DNA of 60,406 bases. Origin: Candidatus Avelusimicrobium pullicaecorum. GTDB taxonomy: Bacteria > Elusimicrobiota > Elusimicrobia > Elusimicrobiales > Elusimicrobiaceae. The position numbers were made by a program, and so were the translations under genes. Below, piece after piece: positions 7,401 to 14,728 of this stretch. Position 1 is the stretch's first letter. Every line of letters begins with the position of its first letter. The DNA is taken from assembly GCA_944322825.1 (NCBI GenBank), contig CALUQD010000006.1, positions 1-60,406 on the forward strand. Direction: 5' to 3'. The notes under the pieces are model-generated. The model saw only the letters and a list, made by a program, of their open reading frames with translations, was not told the DNA's origin and did no database searches.

Positions 7401-8301
7401 GGACGCTTTGGTCTTTGCGGATATGAAATTAAATCCGGGGCAGAAAAAAGCGGATTTGTATGCAAAAACAAAAGCGGATTTCCTCGCCCGGCTGGAAGCC
7501 CGGTTGATCGGTGAATACCAAATGGATCCGCAGGGGGCCCGGGCGCTTATTTCCAAAATTAAATCTTCCATTAAAGTGCAGGAAAATACGCTGGGCAATA
7601 TGGCCAAAATGCTTAAAGCGCCGGGCGTAGCGGCCTTGTCGACGGCGATGACGTTGGCCACCGTGCACGAGTTCGTCATTTCCAGTGCGTTTTCCAGCAC
7701 GATGAAAGGCCTTATTTCCGAAGGGGAATTGGCAAACTTCTTGATTGCGTGTTCGCTGTATATTCCCTTGCTTGGCGGCCGTTTGGGCGGAAACTTAGTC
7801 AGCCGCCGTATCAGTGCGGACAGTATGTACATCCTTTGTTCCTCGCTTTCCGCCTTGGGTACCGGCATAATGATTGGCGCGGGCGACAGCATTCCGCTGA
7901 CGATTACAGGGGCGGCGGTGGCCAGCCTGGGGGTGGGGAACTTCTTTACCCAAATGTATGACTATATTATGACCCTCTACCCCAAACAAAACCGCGAAAT
8001 TTCTTCCATCCTGGCGCTGACGATGGCATTAGGCGGTTTGGGCGCTATCCCGGCAGGATACCTGGCATCCGCCAACAACGATGTGCCGTCGTTGATTTAC
8101 GCGGCGGCGGCGTTGGGGCTGAGTTTGGTGTTAACCCCGGGAATGATGAAGCATTCCACGTTGGTCAAAGGAATGCGCTATGAAGCCAAACGGCTGTGGA
8201 AAGGCATTCAGAAACTGTTTAAACGCGGCGGCGATAAAAACGGCGGCGCGGCGGGAAATGCCGCAGGGACCCACCTGGATGACGCGGTTCCGGCGCAATA
8301 A
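4441..8301 (+). CDS. Exported large protein: helical/periplasmic domains fused to an MFS-like membrane domain
   Basis: The 1286-residue protein starts with a signal peptide (MKKLLSAVLSLSIVF..., cleavage after SLAQ). Residues ~120-313 are Ala-rich helices resembling HEAT-type repeats. Residues ~313-500 are an Ala/Pro-rich linker with an amphipathic patch. Residues ~510-715 look beta-rich (VDEQGVERILPV, VYVRLP-like strands). Residues ~730-1235 hold about twelve membrane segments with MFS-like spacing, including a central cytoplasmic insert rich in K/E (~840-1060). The tail is basic and Gly/Ala-rich. An MFS-like permease carrying some 700 residues of extracytoplasmic domain at its N-terminus is unusual, and the substrate is unknown. 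GAGGAGAAA precedes the start, and a terminator sits in the leader. Confidence 0.75.
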   Translation: MKKLLSAVLSLSIVFSSVSPSLAQMAPTAGRQLVKGVVRGGEKAVSPSAARQTLTNAVQKRAGRLPAQMRGTAAVERGTALRPTAKTPAAQPASVGSSSLSTEQVASISAAVEQTVQQQVFLTGRDIRQAIKAGRTEGMAARILTHSNPQVREGMLRNEFVTVALAGDATPEQIEQALSFYRKDVMASSEAFAQLPQGEAAGYLAILQDKKHVSYPAVAQSLQALSSAAALGLLGSRSDAGALMGFYKKASQSALKDTAARVAARGMLRQGAYKELNELAALAQGQGAFWNDLAALAQERNWPVQIQPAPAASAQTPSKELGLFLQAGCFANRFNADASRRATEEWLALGKQRASVSKQQASSERAARLAAPIAVELPKLQFAAADLTADILPAVSLQEAAAPAEQAAQSTVSFFGRSTASADGAVYGGVPVFAVGKMFKRAANWLRGKWGKKQPAAQEQPSAAPEEPDLHDDSEIQEVFSPLLRSPEAPASADEVLGASEMSLIPIAEKGFKLTLVDEQGVERILPVNLEISNRFRVKGYNRIAFTAHSDFTNNYVAELRNQDKDPKRMAHFYMRIQANQVGALVDLAPLAGVEKFYLKLESLPNVQYKSVSLPVFDLVTGKELPLEVSLPVKNYVKNAKMVVMENGALGLVKPGASQAQALTGLYVRLPKNQITNFVKVLQYSPTPFNVSVHPTQNRADLIMRDASLTNVSLGKTMGPVVNNALGMKVNEANSMMFTINYILPGLASLLTPILKKYGEKKLMALSLAMSSAAGILASAGGFYGFVENLTLGPVSKGLFITALFLMSGSSILKQLVSNMLIRANRGEVILNQAKQAVKKSETEFTAEEKQGFAQMGLRLKEFFTKKSDVSLKDVVLYNLSFVYKNAGTLAFLASPYIINFGLTQLTGHDFGLDYSVSFPLYAAYSSVVAWKVWRAKLRDAYSAKNLEQSQKNLQVSLTSGSRVLATTEKLSSSQIDDIARTFKDALDALVFADMKLNPGQKKADLYAKTKADFLARLEARLIGEYQMDPQGARALISKIKSSIKVQENTLGNMAKMLKAPGVAALSTAMTLATVHEFVISSAFSSTMKGLISEGELANFLIACSLYIPLLGGRLGGNLVSRRISADSMYILCSSLSALGTGIMIGAGDSIPLTITGAAVASLGVGNFFTQMYDYIMTLYPKQNREISSILALTMALGGLGAIPAGYLASANNDVPSLIYAAAALGLSLVLTPGMMKHSTLVKGMRYEAKRLWKGIQKLFKRGGDKNGGAAGNAAGTHLDDAVPAQ

Positions 8302-8318
8302 ACCCCTTTTGTAAGAGT

Positions 8319-8352
8319 AAAAAGCCCCGGCTGTTACAAGCCGGGGCTTTTT
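8319..8352. terminator. Bidirectional intrinsic terminator
   Basis: AAAAAGCCCCGGCT (8319-8332) pairs with AGCCGGGGCTTTTT (8339-8352). It closes the 1286-residue gene and could stop the convergent PHP operon. Confidence 0.92.
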
Positions 8353-8448
8353 GTTGAGTCTTGTTAAATTCGTTTAGGCGGGGTGTTGCCGGGGTAACAA
8401 GCGGCTGCGGGAAACGTCCGTTGGGGCGGGGGGCCAGGCGGCGCCGGA

Positions 8449-9264
8449 TTACCGGTTGAACAGTTTGCGCAGCAGTTTGTCGTAGTGGGGTTGCGGGATT
8501 TGCATCCCGGGCGTACTATTGCGCCCGCCGTTGGGGCCGTGGTAGTCGGACCCGGCCGTGGCAATGAGGCCGTATTTGCGGGTGATGGCCAGCAAATCTT
8601 GCTTCATTGTAAAGGTATGGGCGGGATAAAAGACTTCCACCCCATCCAGCCCGGCTTCGGTCCACGCCGGGAAATTCCAATGTTCGGCCACGATGCCTGG
8701 GTGCGCGATGACGGCAATGCCGCCCGCGCGTTTGATGTGTTGGATGGCTTCGACGGCGGTTACGCCGGCCGAGGGGACGTATCCCGGCTGGCCGGGCACC
8801 AGGTATTTGCGGAAGCCTTCCTGGCGGGAGGTAACGATTTTTTGGGCTTTTAAAGCATCCGCCACGTGCGCGCGGGAAACGGTGTTCGGGGCACGGGAAA
8901 AGACATCCTCTTCCGTGATGTTCACGCCGGCCTGCTGCAACTGGCGGATGATTTTGCGGATGCGCTCGCGGCGGTTGGTGCGGTTTCGTGCCAAAAAGGT
9001 CTGAAATTCCGGGTTGTCTATATCCAGGTTATACCCGGTAAAATGAAGGTGGTCGTGTTCCCGGGTGCTGATTTCGACTCCAGGCGTAAACAAAATATGG
9101 TGTTCTTTGCATACGGCTTCCGCGCGGCGCACGCCGTCGGTGGTGTCGTGGTCGGTAAGCGCGTAAATGGAAATACCTGTTTTAAGCGCCGCCAACACGA
9201 CTTCCTCGGGCGTGCTGGTGCCGTCTGAAAATTCCGAATGAGTATGCAAATCCACCTTGGGCAT
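8449..9264 (-). CDS. PHP-domain phosphoesterase (YciV/TrpH-like)
   Basis: The 271-residue protein is a stand-alone PHP domain with the first metal motif HTHSEFSDG (residues 6-14), the second DHDTTDG, GVEIS, then late HPG and GSDYHGP motifs. This matches the family of 3',5'-nucleoside bisphosphate phosphatase / 5'-3' exoribonuclease AM (YciV). Members degrade pAp or short RNA and trim rRNA 5' ends; which activity applies here is inference. It lies one base after the Nfu-type gene in the same direction, so the two are co-transcribed. The 97 bases between its stop and the 8319-8352 hairpin hold nothing I recognise. Confidence 0.88.
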   Translation of the reverse strand: MPKVDLHTHSEFSDGTSTPEEVVLAALKTGISIYALTDHDTTDGVRRAEAVCKEHHILFTPGVEISTREHDHLHFTGYNLDIDNPEFQTFLARNRTNRRERIRKIIRQLQQAGVNITEEDVFSRAPNTVSRAHVADALKAQKIVTSRQEGFRKYLVPGQPGYVPSAGVTAVEAIQHIKRAGGIAVIAHPGIVAEHWNFPAWTEAGLDGVEVFYPAHTFTMKQDLLAITRKYGLIATAGSDYHGPNGGRNSTPGMQIPQPHYDKLLRKLFNR

Positions 9265-9265
9265 A

Positions 9266-9490
9266 TTACACGCGTTCTACGGCGGTTACCCCGGGGACTA
9301 ATTCTTTAATTTTCTTTTCCACCACGGCTTGCAGCGTCATTTGCGCGTGCGGGCAGCCACCGCAGCGGCCGCGCAAGCCCACGGTAACGATGCCGGTTTT
9401 TTCGTTTACTTCAATCAGTTCGATATCTCCGCCGTCGGCTTGCAGGATGGGGCGAATGTCATCAATTACTTGTTTTACTTGTTCTTTCAT
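9266..9490 (-). CDS. Nfu-type iron-sulfur scaffold/carrier protein
   Basis: This 74-residue protein is a bare NifU C-terminal domain with the cluster-binding CGGCPHA motif, the family-typical start VIDDIRPILQADGGDIELI and a VTVGLRGRC strand. Such small Nfu proteins carry 4Fe-4S clusters to target enzymes, and this window has plausible clients (the radical-SAM HemW). I choose ATG 9490, because GGGAG sits 6 bases upstream; the TTG at 9502 lies inside that ribosome site. It overlaps nothing and is followed by the PHP gene after one base. Confidence 0.93.
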   Translation of the reverse strand: MKEQVKQVIDDIRPILQADGGDIELIEVNEKTGIVTVGLRGRCGGCPHAQMTLQAVVEKKIKELVPGVTAVERV

Positions 9491-9566
9491 AGCTTCTCCC
9501 AAAACAGAATTTACTTTATTATAGCTTTTTAGAAGGGGGGAGTGACGCGCAAATACAGAAAAACAC

Positions 9567-9595
9567 TTGCAAAGTTGAGGAAGTATTGCTATACT
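9567..9595 (+). promoter_or_regulatory. Sigma70-type promoter of the SH3 gene
   Basis: TTGCAA (9567-9572), a 17-base spacer, then TATACT (9590-9595). The start codon is 47 bases downstream. Confidence 0.75.
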
Positions 9596-9641
9596 TTGGG
9601 AGTAGAGATTTTAGGTATTATTGCAGAGGAGAGGAAGGTAT

Positions 9642-10109
9642 ATGAAAAAAGTAATCGCTTTATGCACGCTTATGCTGTTTGTCGGTGCGCCCGTTTTTGC
9701 CCAAAAATATGCCAGCGTAAATACGAAAAAAGCAAACATCCGCACTTGTGCCGGAACGAAGTGTGCCGTAAAATGGTATGCTTGGAAATACACTCCGGTG
9801 ATTATGGTAAAAACCAACGAAGACAAAAGCTGGGTGTTGGTGAAAGATTTCGAAGGATACAGCGGCTGGATTTCCGCCAGCTTGTTAAGCCCGAACGGCG
9901 GAATGTCCGCCAAAGTGGATTTGAACGTGCGCAAGAGCCCGTCTTCCAATGCGGATATCGTCTGCACGGTGGAAAAGGGGTATCCGTTCAAATATATCTC
10001 CAAAAAAGGCAGCTGGATCCAGGTGGAAGACGATCCGGTGAACGCTAAAGACGGCAAATGCAAAGGCTGGGTGTATAACGTCAACCTGTGGGGATTTTTT
10101 AAACAATAA
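9642..10109 (+). CDS. Exported protein with two bacterial SH3 domains
   Basis: The 155-residue precursor has a signal peptide ending near APVFAQ. Two SH3b-like units follow: the first contains KKANIRTCAGTKCAVKW, WVLVKDFEGYSGWISASL; the second contains LNVRKSPSSNADIV, PFKYISKKGSWIQVED and GWVYNVNLW. The tandem xxNVRxxPSxxxxVxxxxxxG pattern is characteristic of SH3b domains, which bind peptidoglycan peptides or act as adaptors in the periplasm. Two Cys in the first unit (CAGTKC) could form a disulfide. GAGGAAGG precedes ATG 9642. No catalytic domain is attached. Function beyond envelope binding is unknown. Confidence 0.85.
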   Translation: MKKVIALCTLMLFVGAPVFAQKYASVNTKKANIRTCAGTKCAVKWYAWKYTPVIMVKTNEDKSWVLVKDFEGYSGWISASLLSPNGGMSAKVDLNVRKSPSSNADIVCTVEKGYPFKYISKKGSWIQVEDDPVNAKDGKCKGWVYNVNLWGFFKQ

Positions 10110-10125
10110 GCTGTAATGAATTTCC

Positions 10126-10158
10126 AAAGGGAGCCCTCATATGGCGGGTTCCCTTTTT
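10126..10158 (+). terminator. Intrinsic terminator of the SH3 gene
   Basis: AAAGGGAGCCC (10126-10136) pairs with GGGTTCCCTTT (10146-10156) with one G-U pair. T continues after the stem. Confidence 0.85.
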
Positions 10159-10173
10159 TTGGCCTCCATGGGC

Positions 10174-10201
10174 TTGAAAAAACATTCGATACGCATATAA
10201 T
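10174..10201 (+). promoter_or_regulatory. Sigma70-type promoter
   Basis: TTGAAA (10174-10179), a 16-base spacer, then a perfect TATAAT (10196-10201). It would drive the gene at 10261. A second TATAAT at 10254-10259 touches that start codon. Confidence 0.7.
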
Positions 10202-10260
10202 ACCATTGATAGGGTATTGCCCGCTTGCCAAAGGCTGGCGGAAAAGGGTAAAATATAATT

Positions 10261-10731
10261 ATGAAAAAGATTTTAATTGCGGTAGCGGCTGTCAGCGTGG
10301 TAGCGTGTGTATGCTGCCTGGCCCGCTCCGTCAGCGAAGGACGTTTTAATATCTCCGGTACGGTCACCGTCCCGGATCGTTTGGCTCGTATGGCCGAAGC
10401 CGATAATAATTCCTGCGCCATTATCGTCAAAAACGAAGCGGATGTGCCGGTGGCCATTAAACGCGTTGTGAACCCGAAATTTCCGTTGGAATTTACAATG
10501 GGCGAAGCGGATTTGCTCGCCAACAGCTTGGAAGGCGATTTAAAATTGGAAGTGCAGATTAACAATCACGGCCAATTGGGCGTCATCAAGCAGGGGGATA
10601 TCTTTGGTTCGGCCGAAGACACGATTAAACCGAACGAAAAGCATATTTTGGTGCAGGCGGATAAAACGATGGGGCGCGTACAGTTGGCCCGCAACGTAAA
10701 AGGCAATTTCTTCCGCACGGCCGCCCGCTAA
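10261..10731 (+). CDS. Exported protein with CcmI/CycH-type Ig-like domain
   Basis: The 156-residue product has an N-terminal membrane/signal segment (KKILIAVAAVSVVACVCC), then a single ~115-residue domain. The pattern ISGTVTVPDRLARM, CAIIVKNE, PVAIKRVVNPKFPLEFTM, LEVQINNHGQLGVIKQGDIFG closely follows the Ig-like domain found at the C-terminus of the cytochrome c biogenesis protein CcmI/CycH. There, charged residues alternate with 'P-a-v-k-r' and 'G-D-i-G' signatures. No TPR part and no other ccm gene is nearby, so it is an orphan module. A weak AAGGG lies 12 bases upstream; a TATAAT directly before ATG also allows a leaderless message. Confidence 0.65.
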   Translation: MKKILIAVAAVSVVACVCCLARSVSEGRFNISGTVTVPDRLARMAEADNNSCAIIVKNEADVPVAIKRVVNPKFPLEFTMGEADLLANSLEGDLKLEVQINNHGQLGVIKQGDIFGSAEDTIKPNEKHILVQADKTMGRVQLARNVKGNFFRTAAR

Positions 10732-10748
10732 ACCAACCTATTTCATTC

Positions 10749-10778
10749 ACCCCGAAACGCAATGCGCTTCGGGGTTTT
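10749..10778 (+). terminator. Intrinsic terminator
   Basis: ACCCCGAA (10749-10756) pairs with TTCGGGGT (10768-10775), and T4 follows. Confidence 0.8.
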
Positions 10779-10799
10779 CTTTTGCCCGCAAAGCGTCCG

Positions 10800-10832
10800 G
10801 CCGTGCCGGCAGGAGGTATCGGCCGGCACGGC
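10800..10832. repeat. GC-rich perfect inverted repeat
   Basis: GCCGTGCCGGC (10800-10810) and GCCGGCACGGC (10822-10832) form an 11 bp stem with an 11-base loop and no T run. It lies just upstream of the promoter at 10844, so it could be an operator or a DNA cruciform rather than a terminator. Confidence 0.6.
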
Positions 10833-10843
10833 GGGGGAAAGGC

Positions 10844-10872
10844 TTGACTATCTTCGATAGAAATAGCAAAAT
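10844..10872 (+). promoter_or_regulatory. Probable promoter of the 10899 gene
   Basis: TTGACT (10844-10849), a 17-base spacer, then CAAAAT (10867-10872). Confidence 0.5.
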
Positions 10873-10898
10873 AAAAGAAACACCAAACGAAGGGAAGT

Positions 10899-11624
10899 AT
10901 GAAACGCAGTCTTTTTATTTTAGCTACTTTGGCGATGTCCTCGGCGCTGTATGCCGCGGAACCCGGTTTCTATACGCGCGAAAAAGTATTGGATATTTTT
11001 GCCCAATACAATCCTTCCGTGCTGGAAAATGCCCAACAAAATAAAGATTATAATGATATTTTAGAGGCGTTTGCGGCCTCATACCAGGCGCCGCAGACGC
11101 CGGCCAGCCGCTACGAGCTCATTGCCGTAGCCCGAAATTTTGATACTTCCATCCGCTTGCAAGGGGCCGTCCAAACCTATCAAGACGCCTTGGAATACGC
11201 CCGTTTGAGCGGGGGAAATCCCGCCGTGGCGCAAGCGCATTTCCGCCAAGAGTTGCTTGCTTTGTATGCAAACATTTGGGCGGTTAGCGTACAGCTGTAT
11301 GAATATGAAGTGCAGGAAAGCCGGCAACTGCTTAAGCAACTTGCCAAAGACAAAACCCTCCCGGCCGATACCCGCGCTTCGCGCGAAGAACAATTGCGCC
11401 AGCGAATATCCGATTTAAAACACCAGCTGAAAACCCTTCAAACCGATCCGGGCGAGCAACTGCTTTTAGCGGTGGATGCCTATATCGCCCAAACGGATCT
11501 CCAGCTGGCGGCTGCGCGGGAGCAATCCGCCGCCGCGCGCCAAGCGCAGACGGTATTTGAAAAAGCCCGCCAAACGGCCAATCTGCAAATCAAAACCAAA
11601 AATAAAAAACCCGTTGCTAAATAA
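10899..11624 (+). CDS. Exported coiled-coil protein of unknown function
   Basis: The 241-residue precursor has a clear signal peptide (MKRSLFILATLAMSSALYA, cleaved before AEPGFY). The rest is predicted helical and rich in Gln, Ala and Glu. A long heptad-like stretch from about residue 130 (ANIWAVSVQLYEYEVQESR, then LLKQLAKDKTL, REEQLRQRISDLKHQLKTLQ) suggests an antiparallel coiled coil. It distantly recalls the helical hairpins of TolC-type outer-membrane factors but is too short and lacks beta strands, so I do not assign it. GAAGGGAA precedes the start. It is the last gene before secA, separated by a weak hairpin. Confidence 0.6.
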   Translation: MKRSLFILATLAMSSALYAAEPGFYTREKVLDIFAQYNPSVLENAQQNKDYNDILEAFAASYQAPQTPASRYELIAVARNFDTSIRLQGAVQTYQDALEYARLSGGNPAVAQAHFRQELLALYANIWAVSVQLYEYEVQESRQLLKQLAKDKTLPADTRASREEQLRQRISDLKHQLKTLQTDPGEQLLLAVDAYIAQTDLQLAAAREQSAAARQAQTVFEKARQTANLQIKTKNKKPVAK

Positions 11625-11633
11625 TAGTTCCGT

Positions 11634-11652
11634 TCCGCTTAGGCGGAGTTTT
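11634..11652 (+). terminator. Weak terminator-like hairpin before secA
   Basis: TCCGC (11634-11638) pairs with GCGGA (11643-11647), followed by T4. It is short and probably leaky. Confidence 0.35.
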
Positions 11653-11698
11653 CCTGTAGGACTGACTGTGCCATTTTTTATGTTAAGAGGAACTGATT

Positions 11699-14293
11699 AT
11701 GATTAGAACGGTAATTGATAAAATTTTTGGAACCAAAAGCGAACGCGACCTTAAAAAAATCCAACATTATGTAGACGATGCAAACAAATTCACTGCTGAA
11801 TTTGAAAAACTGTCTGACGAACAATTAAAAGCCAAAACCCAAGAATTTAAAGACCGCTTAGCCAAAGGGGAAACCTTGGACCAATTACTGCCCGAGGCTT
11901 TTGCCGTAGTCCGCTTGGCGGCCCAGCGCGTGATTGGCCTGCGCCCGTATGATGTACAGCTTTTGGGCGGTATTGTTTTGCATCAAGGCAAAATTGCCGA
12001 AATGGGCACCGGCGAAGGTAAAACGCTGGTGGCGGTGTTGCCTTCTTACTTAAACGCTTTAACGGGTAAAGGCGTGCACGTGGTGACCGTCAACGATTAC
12101 CTGGCCCGCCGCGACCGCCAATGGATGGGCCCCATCCACGAATTTTTAGGCCTTACCGTGGGCTACATCAACCACGATATGGACAGTGCCGAACGCCGCG
12201 AAATGTACGCCCAAGACATCACCTACGTAACCAACAACGAATTGGGCTTTGACTACCTGCGCGACAATATGGTCATCAATCGTGCCGACCGCGTGCTGCG
12301 CCCGCTGAACTACTGCATCGTGGACGAAGTGGACTCCATTTTGATTGACGAAGCCCGCACCCCGCTGATTATTTCCGGCCCGTCCGAACAAAGCACCGAT
12401 AAGTATTACATCGTCAACCGGCTGATTCCCTCTTTAAAAGTCCGCTTGATTACGGAAAAAGACGAAGTAAAAGCCAAATACGAGGGCATCAAATTGGACG
12501 AAGGCGTAGACGCTATTATTGACGAAAAAGCCCACACCGCCACACTGACCGATACGGGTATTGCCAAGGCCGAAAAGTTTTTAAATGTACCCAACCTGTA
12601 CAACGATGTGGAATCCGAATGGGTGCACCACATCAACCAAGCCTTGCGCGCACATCACCTGTATGAACGGGATGTGGATTATGTAGTCAAAGACGGCGAA
12701 GTCGTCATTGTGGACGAATTTACCGGCCGTTTAATGCCGGGCCGCCGCTGGAGCGACGGGTTGCACCAGGCGGTAGAAGCCAAAGAAGGCTTGCAGATTA
12801 AAGAAGAAAACCAGACGCTGGCCACGATTACGTTCCAAAACTTCTTTAAGCTGTATAAAAAACTGTCCGGTATGACGGGTACCGCAATGACGGAAGCCAA
12901 TGAATTCTGGCAGATTTATAAACTGGATGTAGTGGAAATTCGCCCCAACCGGCCGTCCAAACGCCAGGATTTCCCGGACTTGGTGTATTTATCCGAACGG
13001 GAAAAATTCAACGCCATTGTGGACGAAGTGGAAGGCTTGTGGAAGCAGGGCGCTCCGGTGCTGGTGGGTACGCGCTCGATTGAAAAGTCGGAAAAACTCA
13101 GCCATATGCTGCGCGCCAAAGGCATTCCGCACAAAGTGTTAAACGCCAAATACCACGAAATGGAAGCGCAAATCATCAGCCAGGCGGGCCGCAAAGGCGC
13201 GGTGACCATCGCTACCAATATGGCCGGCCGCGGTACGGATATTGTGCTGGGCGGCAACCCGGCTGACCCCGAAGAACAAAAACAAGTGGTGGAACTGGGC
13301 GGCCTGCACGTGATTGGCAGCGAACGGCACGAATCGCGCCGTATCGACAACCAGCTGCGCGGCCGCTGCGCCCGCCAGGGCGACCCGGGCTGTTCCCGCT
13401 TTTACATTTCGCTGGATGACGAATTGATGCGCCTGTTTGCCAACACCACCAAAATTGCTTCTATCTTAAGCACGATGGGAATGAAAGAAGGCGAAGCGAT
13501 TGAATCGCGCCTGATGACGCGCCAAATCGAAGGCGCCCAGCGGATGGTGGAAGGGCGGAACTTTGATATCCGCAAACAATTGCTCGATTACGATAAGGTA
13601 ATGAACCAACAGCGCACGGCCATTTATGGCTTGCGCAACGCCATTTTAGACGGCGAAAATATGACCGAAAAGTCTATGCAGATGATGGAAGAAATCATAG
13701 ACGAATTGGTCGAGCAGTATTATCACCCGTCGCACCCGCAGCGCAGCGATTTTGAAACGCTCAACGTCAGCTTGCGCAATTTCTTCCCTGGGGAGTTCCA
13801 TTTTACAGACGAAAATGTCGGCCGCAAATCGCACGACCAACTGGTGGATGAGATTATGGAACAGGTGAAAAATTTGTATCAAGCGCGCGTATTGTATTTT
13901 GCGGAGCAAGGCATCAATTTCGCGGAAATCGAACGGATGCTTTTGCTGCAAATTATCGACAGCGCCTGGAAGCAAAACCTGTACGAACTGGACCAACTGC
14001 AAAGCAGCGTCAGTTTGCGCGGTTATGCCCAGAAGGATCCGCTGATTGAGTATCAAAAAGAATCGTATAAGTTATATTCTTCGATGCTCAACCGCGTGCG
14101 TGATTTGATGGTCAGTTATATTTTCCGGCTGCAGCTTCCGCCCCGCCGCACCGCGGCGGAACGGGCCCAAGCGGCTGCCGAAAAAAACCCGGACAAATCG
14201 TCCGCTCCCGCTTCCAAGCACATTGGGCGCAATGATCCGTGCCCGTGCGGAAGCGGCAAAAAATACAAAAAATGCTGTGGAGCCAATTTATGA
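11699..14293 (+). CDS. secA: Protein translocase ATPase SecA
   Basis: SecA is the motor that drives unfolded preproteins through SecYEG. The 864-residue protein has Walker A GTGEGKT (residues 103-109), the DEVDSILIDEARTPL box, the preprotein cross-linking and helicase parts (TNMAGRGTDIVLGG, GSERHESRRIDNQLRGR) and a complete C-terminal zinc/SecB-binding tail (CPCGSGKKYKKCC). AGAGGAA lies before ATG 11699. Its stop overlaps the next start as ATGA, so it heads a compact run through lnt, prfB and hemW. Many exported products in this window depend on it. Confidence 0.99.
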   Translation: MIRTVIDKIFGTKSERDLKKIQHYVDDANKFTAEFEKLSDEQLKAKTQEFKDRLAKGETLDQLLPEAFAVVRLAAQRVIGLRPYDVQLLGGIVLHQGKIAEMGTGEGKTLVAVLPSYLNALTGKGVHVVTVNDYLARRDRQWMGPIHEFLGLTVGYINHDMDSAERREMYAQDITYVTNNELGFDYLRDNMVINRADRVLRPLNYCIVDEVDSILIDEARTPLIISGPSEQSTDKYYIVNRLIPSLKVRLITEKDEVKAKYEGIKLDEGVDAIIDEKAHTATLTDTGIAKAEKFLNVPNLYNDVESEWVHHINQALRAHHLYERDVDYVVKDGEVVIVDEFTGRLMPGRRWSDGLHQAVEAKEGLQIKEENQTLATITFQNFFKLYKKLSGMTGTAMTEANEFWQIYKLDVVEIRPNRPSKRQDFPDLVYLSEREKFNAIVDEVEGLWKQGAPVLVGTRSIEKSEKLSHMLRAKGIPHKVLNAKYHEMEAQIISQAGRKGAVTIATNMAGRGTDIVLGGNPADPEEQKQVVELGGLHVIGSERHESRRIDNQLRGRCARQGDPGCSRFYISLDDELMRLFANTTKIASILSTMGMKEGEAIESRLMTRQIEGAQRMVEGRNFDIRKQLLDYDKVMNQQRTAIYGLRNAILDGENMTEKSMQMMEEIIDELVEQYYHPSHPQRSDFETLNVSLRNFFPGEFHFTDENVGRKSHDQLVDEIMEQVKNLYQARVLYFAEQGINFAEIERMLLLQIIDSAWKQNLYELDQLQSSVSLRGYAQKDPLIEYQKESYKLYSSMLNRVRDLMVSYIFRLQLPPRRTAAERAQAAAEKNPDKSSAPASKHIGRNDPCPCGSGKKYKKCCGANL

Positions 14294-14721
14294 AAGCTAA
14301 ACTAAAAGCCGCTTGTTTACTGATTTGTGCATTAGGCATACTCTCGTTAATTCCGGTTTTCTTGAGCAAAGATGAGCCAATTACGGTTTCCGTTCCGCTG
14401 TTGGATGCCGCCCAAATGGAAGCCAAGGAAGCACAGGAACAAAAGGCCGCCGAACAGGCCGCCGCACAAGCTAAACGGCGCCGTTTGTATTCCTGCACGG
14501 TTGATGAAGATTGCATCATCGTAGATAAAGATCCGTGCGGCTGCCTGGTGGGGCCGCAGGGAGTCACGGCCATCAATGCCGCTTATACGTTGGATTTTAA
14601 CAAACAGCAATCCAACCTCATCACCAAAGCCTGCCCGGAAGGAGAGCCTTCTATGGAAAAAGAATGCAGTCCGACCGCGCAAGCTGTGTGTGAACAGAAT
14701 TACTGTACAATTATTTATTAA
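14290..14721 (+). CDS. Exported eight-cysteine protein of unknown function
   Basis: The 143-residue protein begins with an uncleaved or poorly cleaved membrane segment (AACLLICALGILSLIPVFL). A charged Ala/Glu/Gln/Lys linker and a C-terminal Cys cluster follow: SCTVDEDC, DPCGC, TKACPEG, KECSPT, AVCEQNYC. The order C-x(6)-C...CGC...C...C...C-x(4)-C, with an AINAAY-like segment in the middle, recalls small 'eight-cysteine-cluster' exported domains known in several bacterial phyla. Their role is unknown. The start overlaps the secA stop (ATGA), and lnt starts 8 bases after its stop, so it is co-translated with envelope genes. I recognise no gene symbol. Confidence 0.75.
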   Translation: MKAKLKAACLLICALGILSLIPVFLSKDEPITVSVPLLDAAQMEAKEAQEQKAAEQAAAQAKRRRLYSCTVDEDCIIVDKDPCGCLVGPQGVTAINAAYTLDFNKQQSNLITKACPEGEPSMEKECSPTAQAVCEQNYCTIIY

Positions 14722-14728
14722 TTATTGT

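Noticed and set aside
14576..14728. 51-residue N-terminal extension of Lnt
   Set aside because: It overlaps the Cys-rich protein gene out of frame, is hydrophilic and has no family match. ATG 14729 directly follows that gene's stop.
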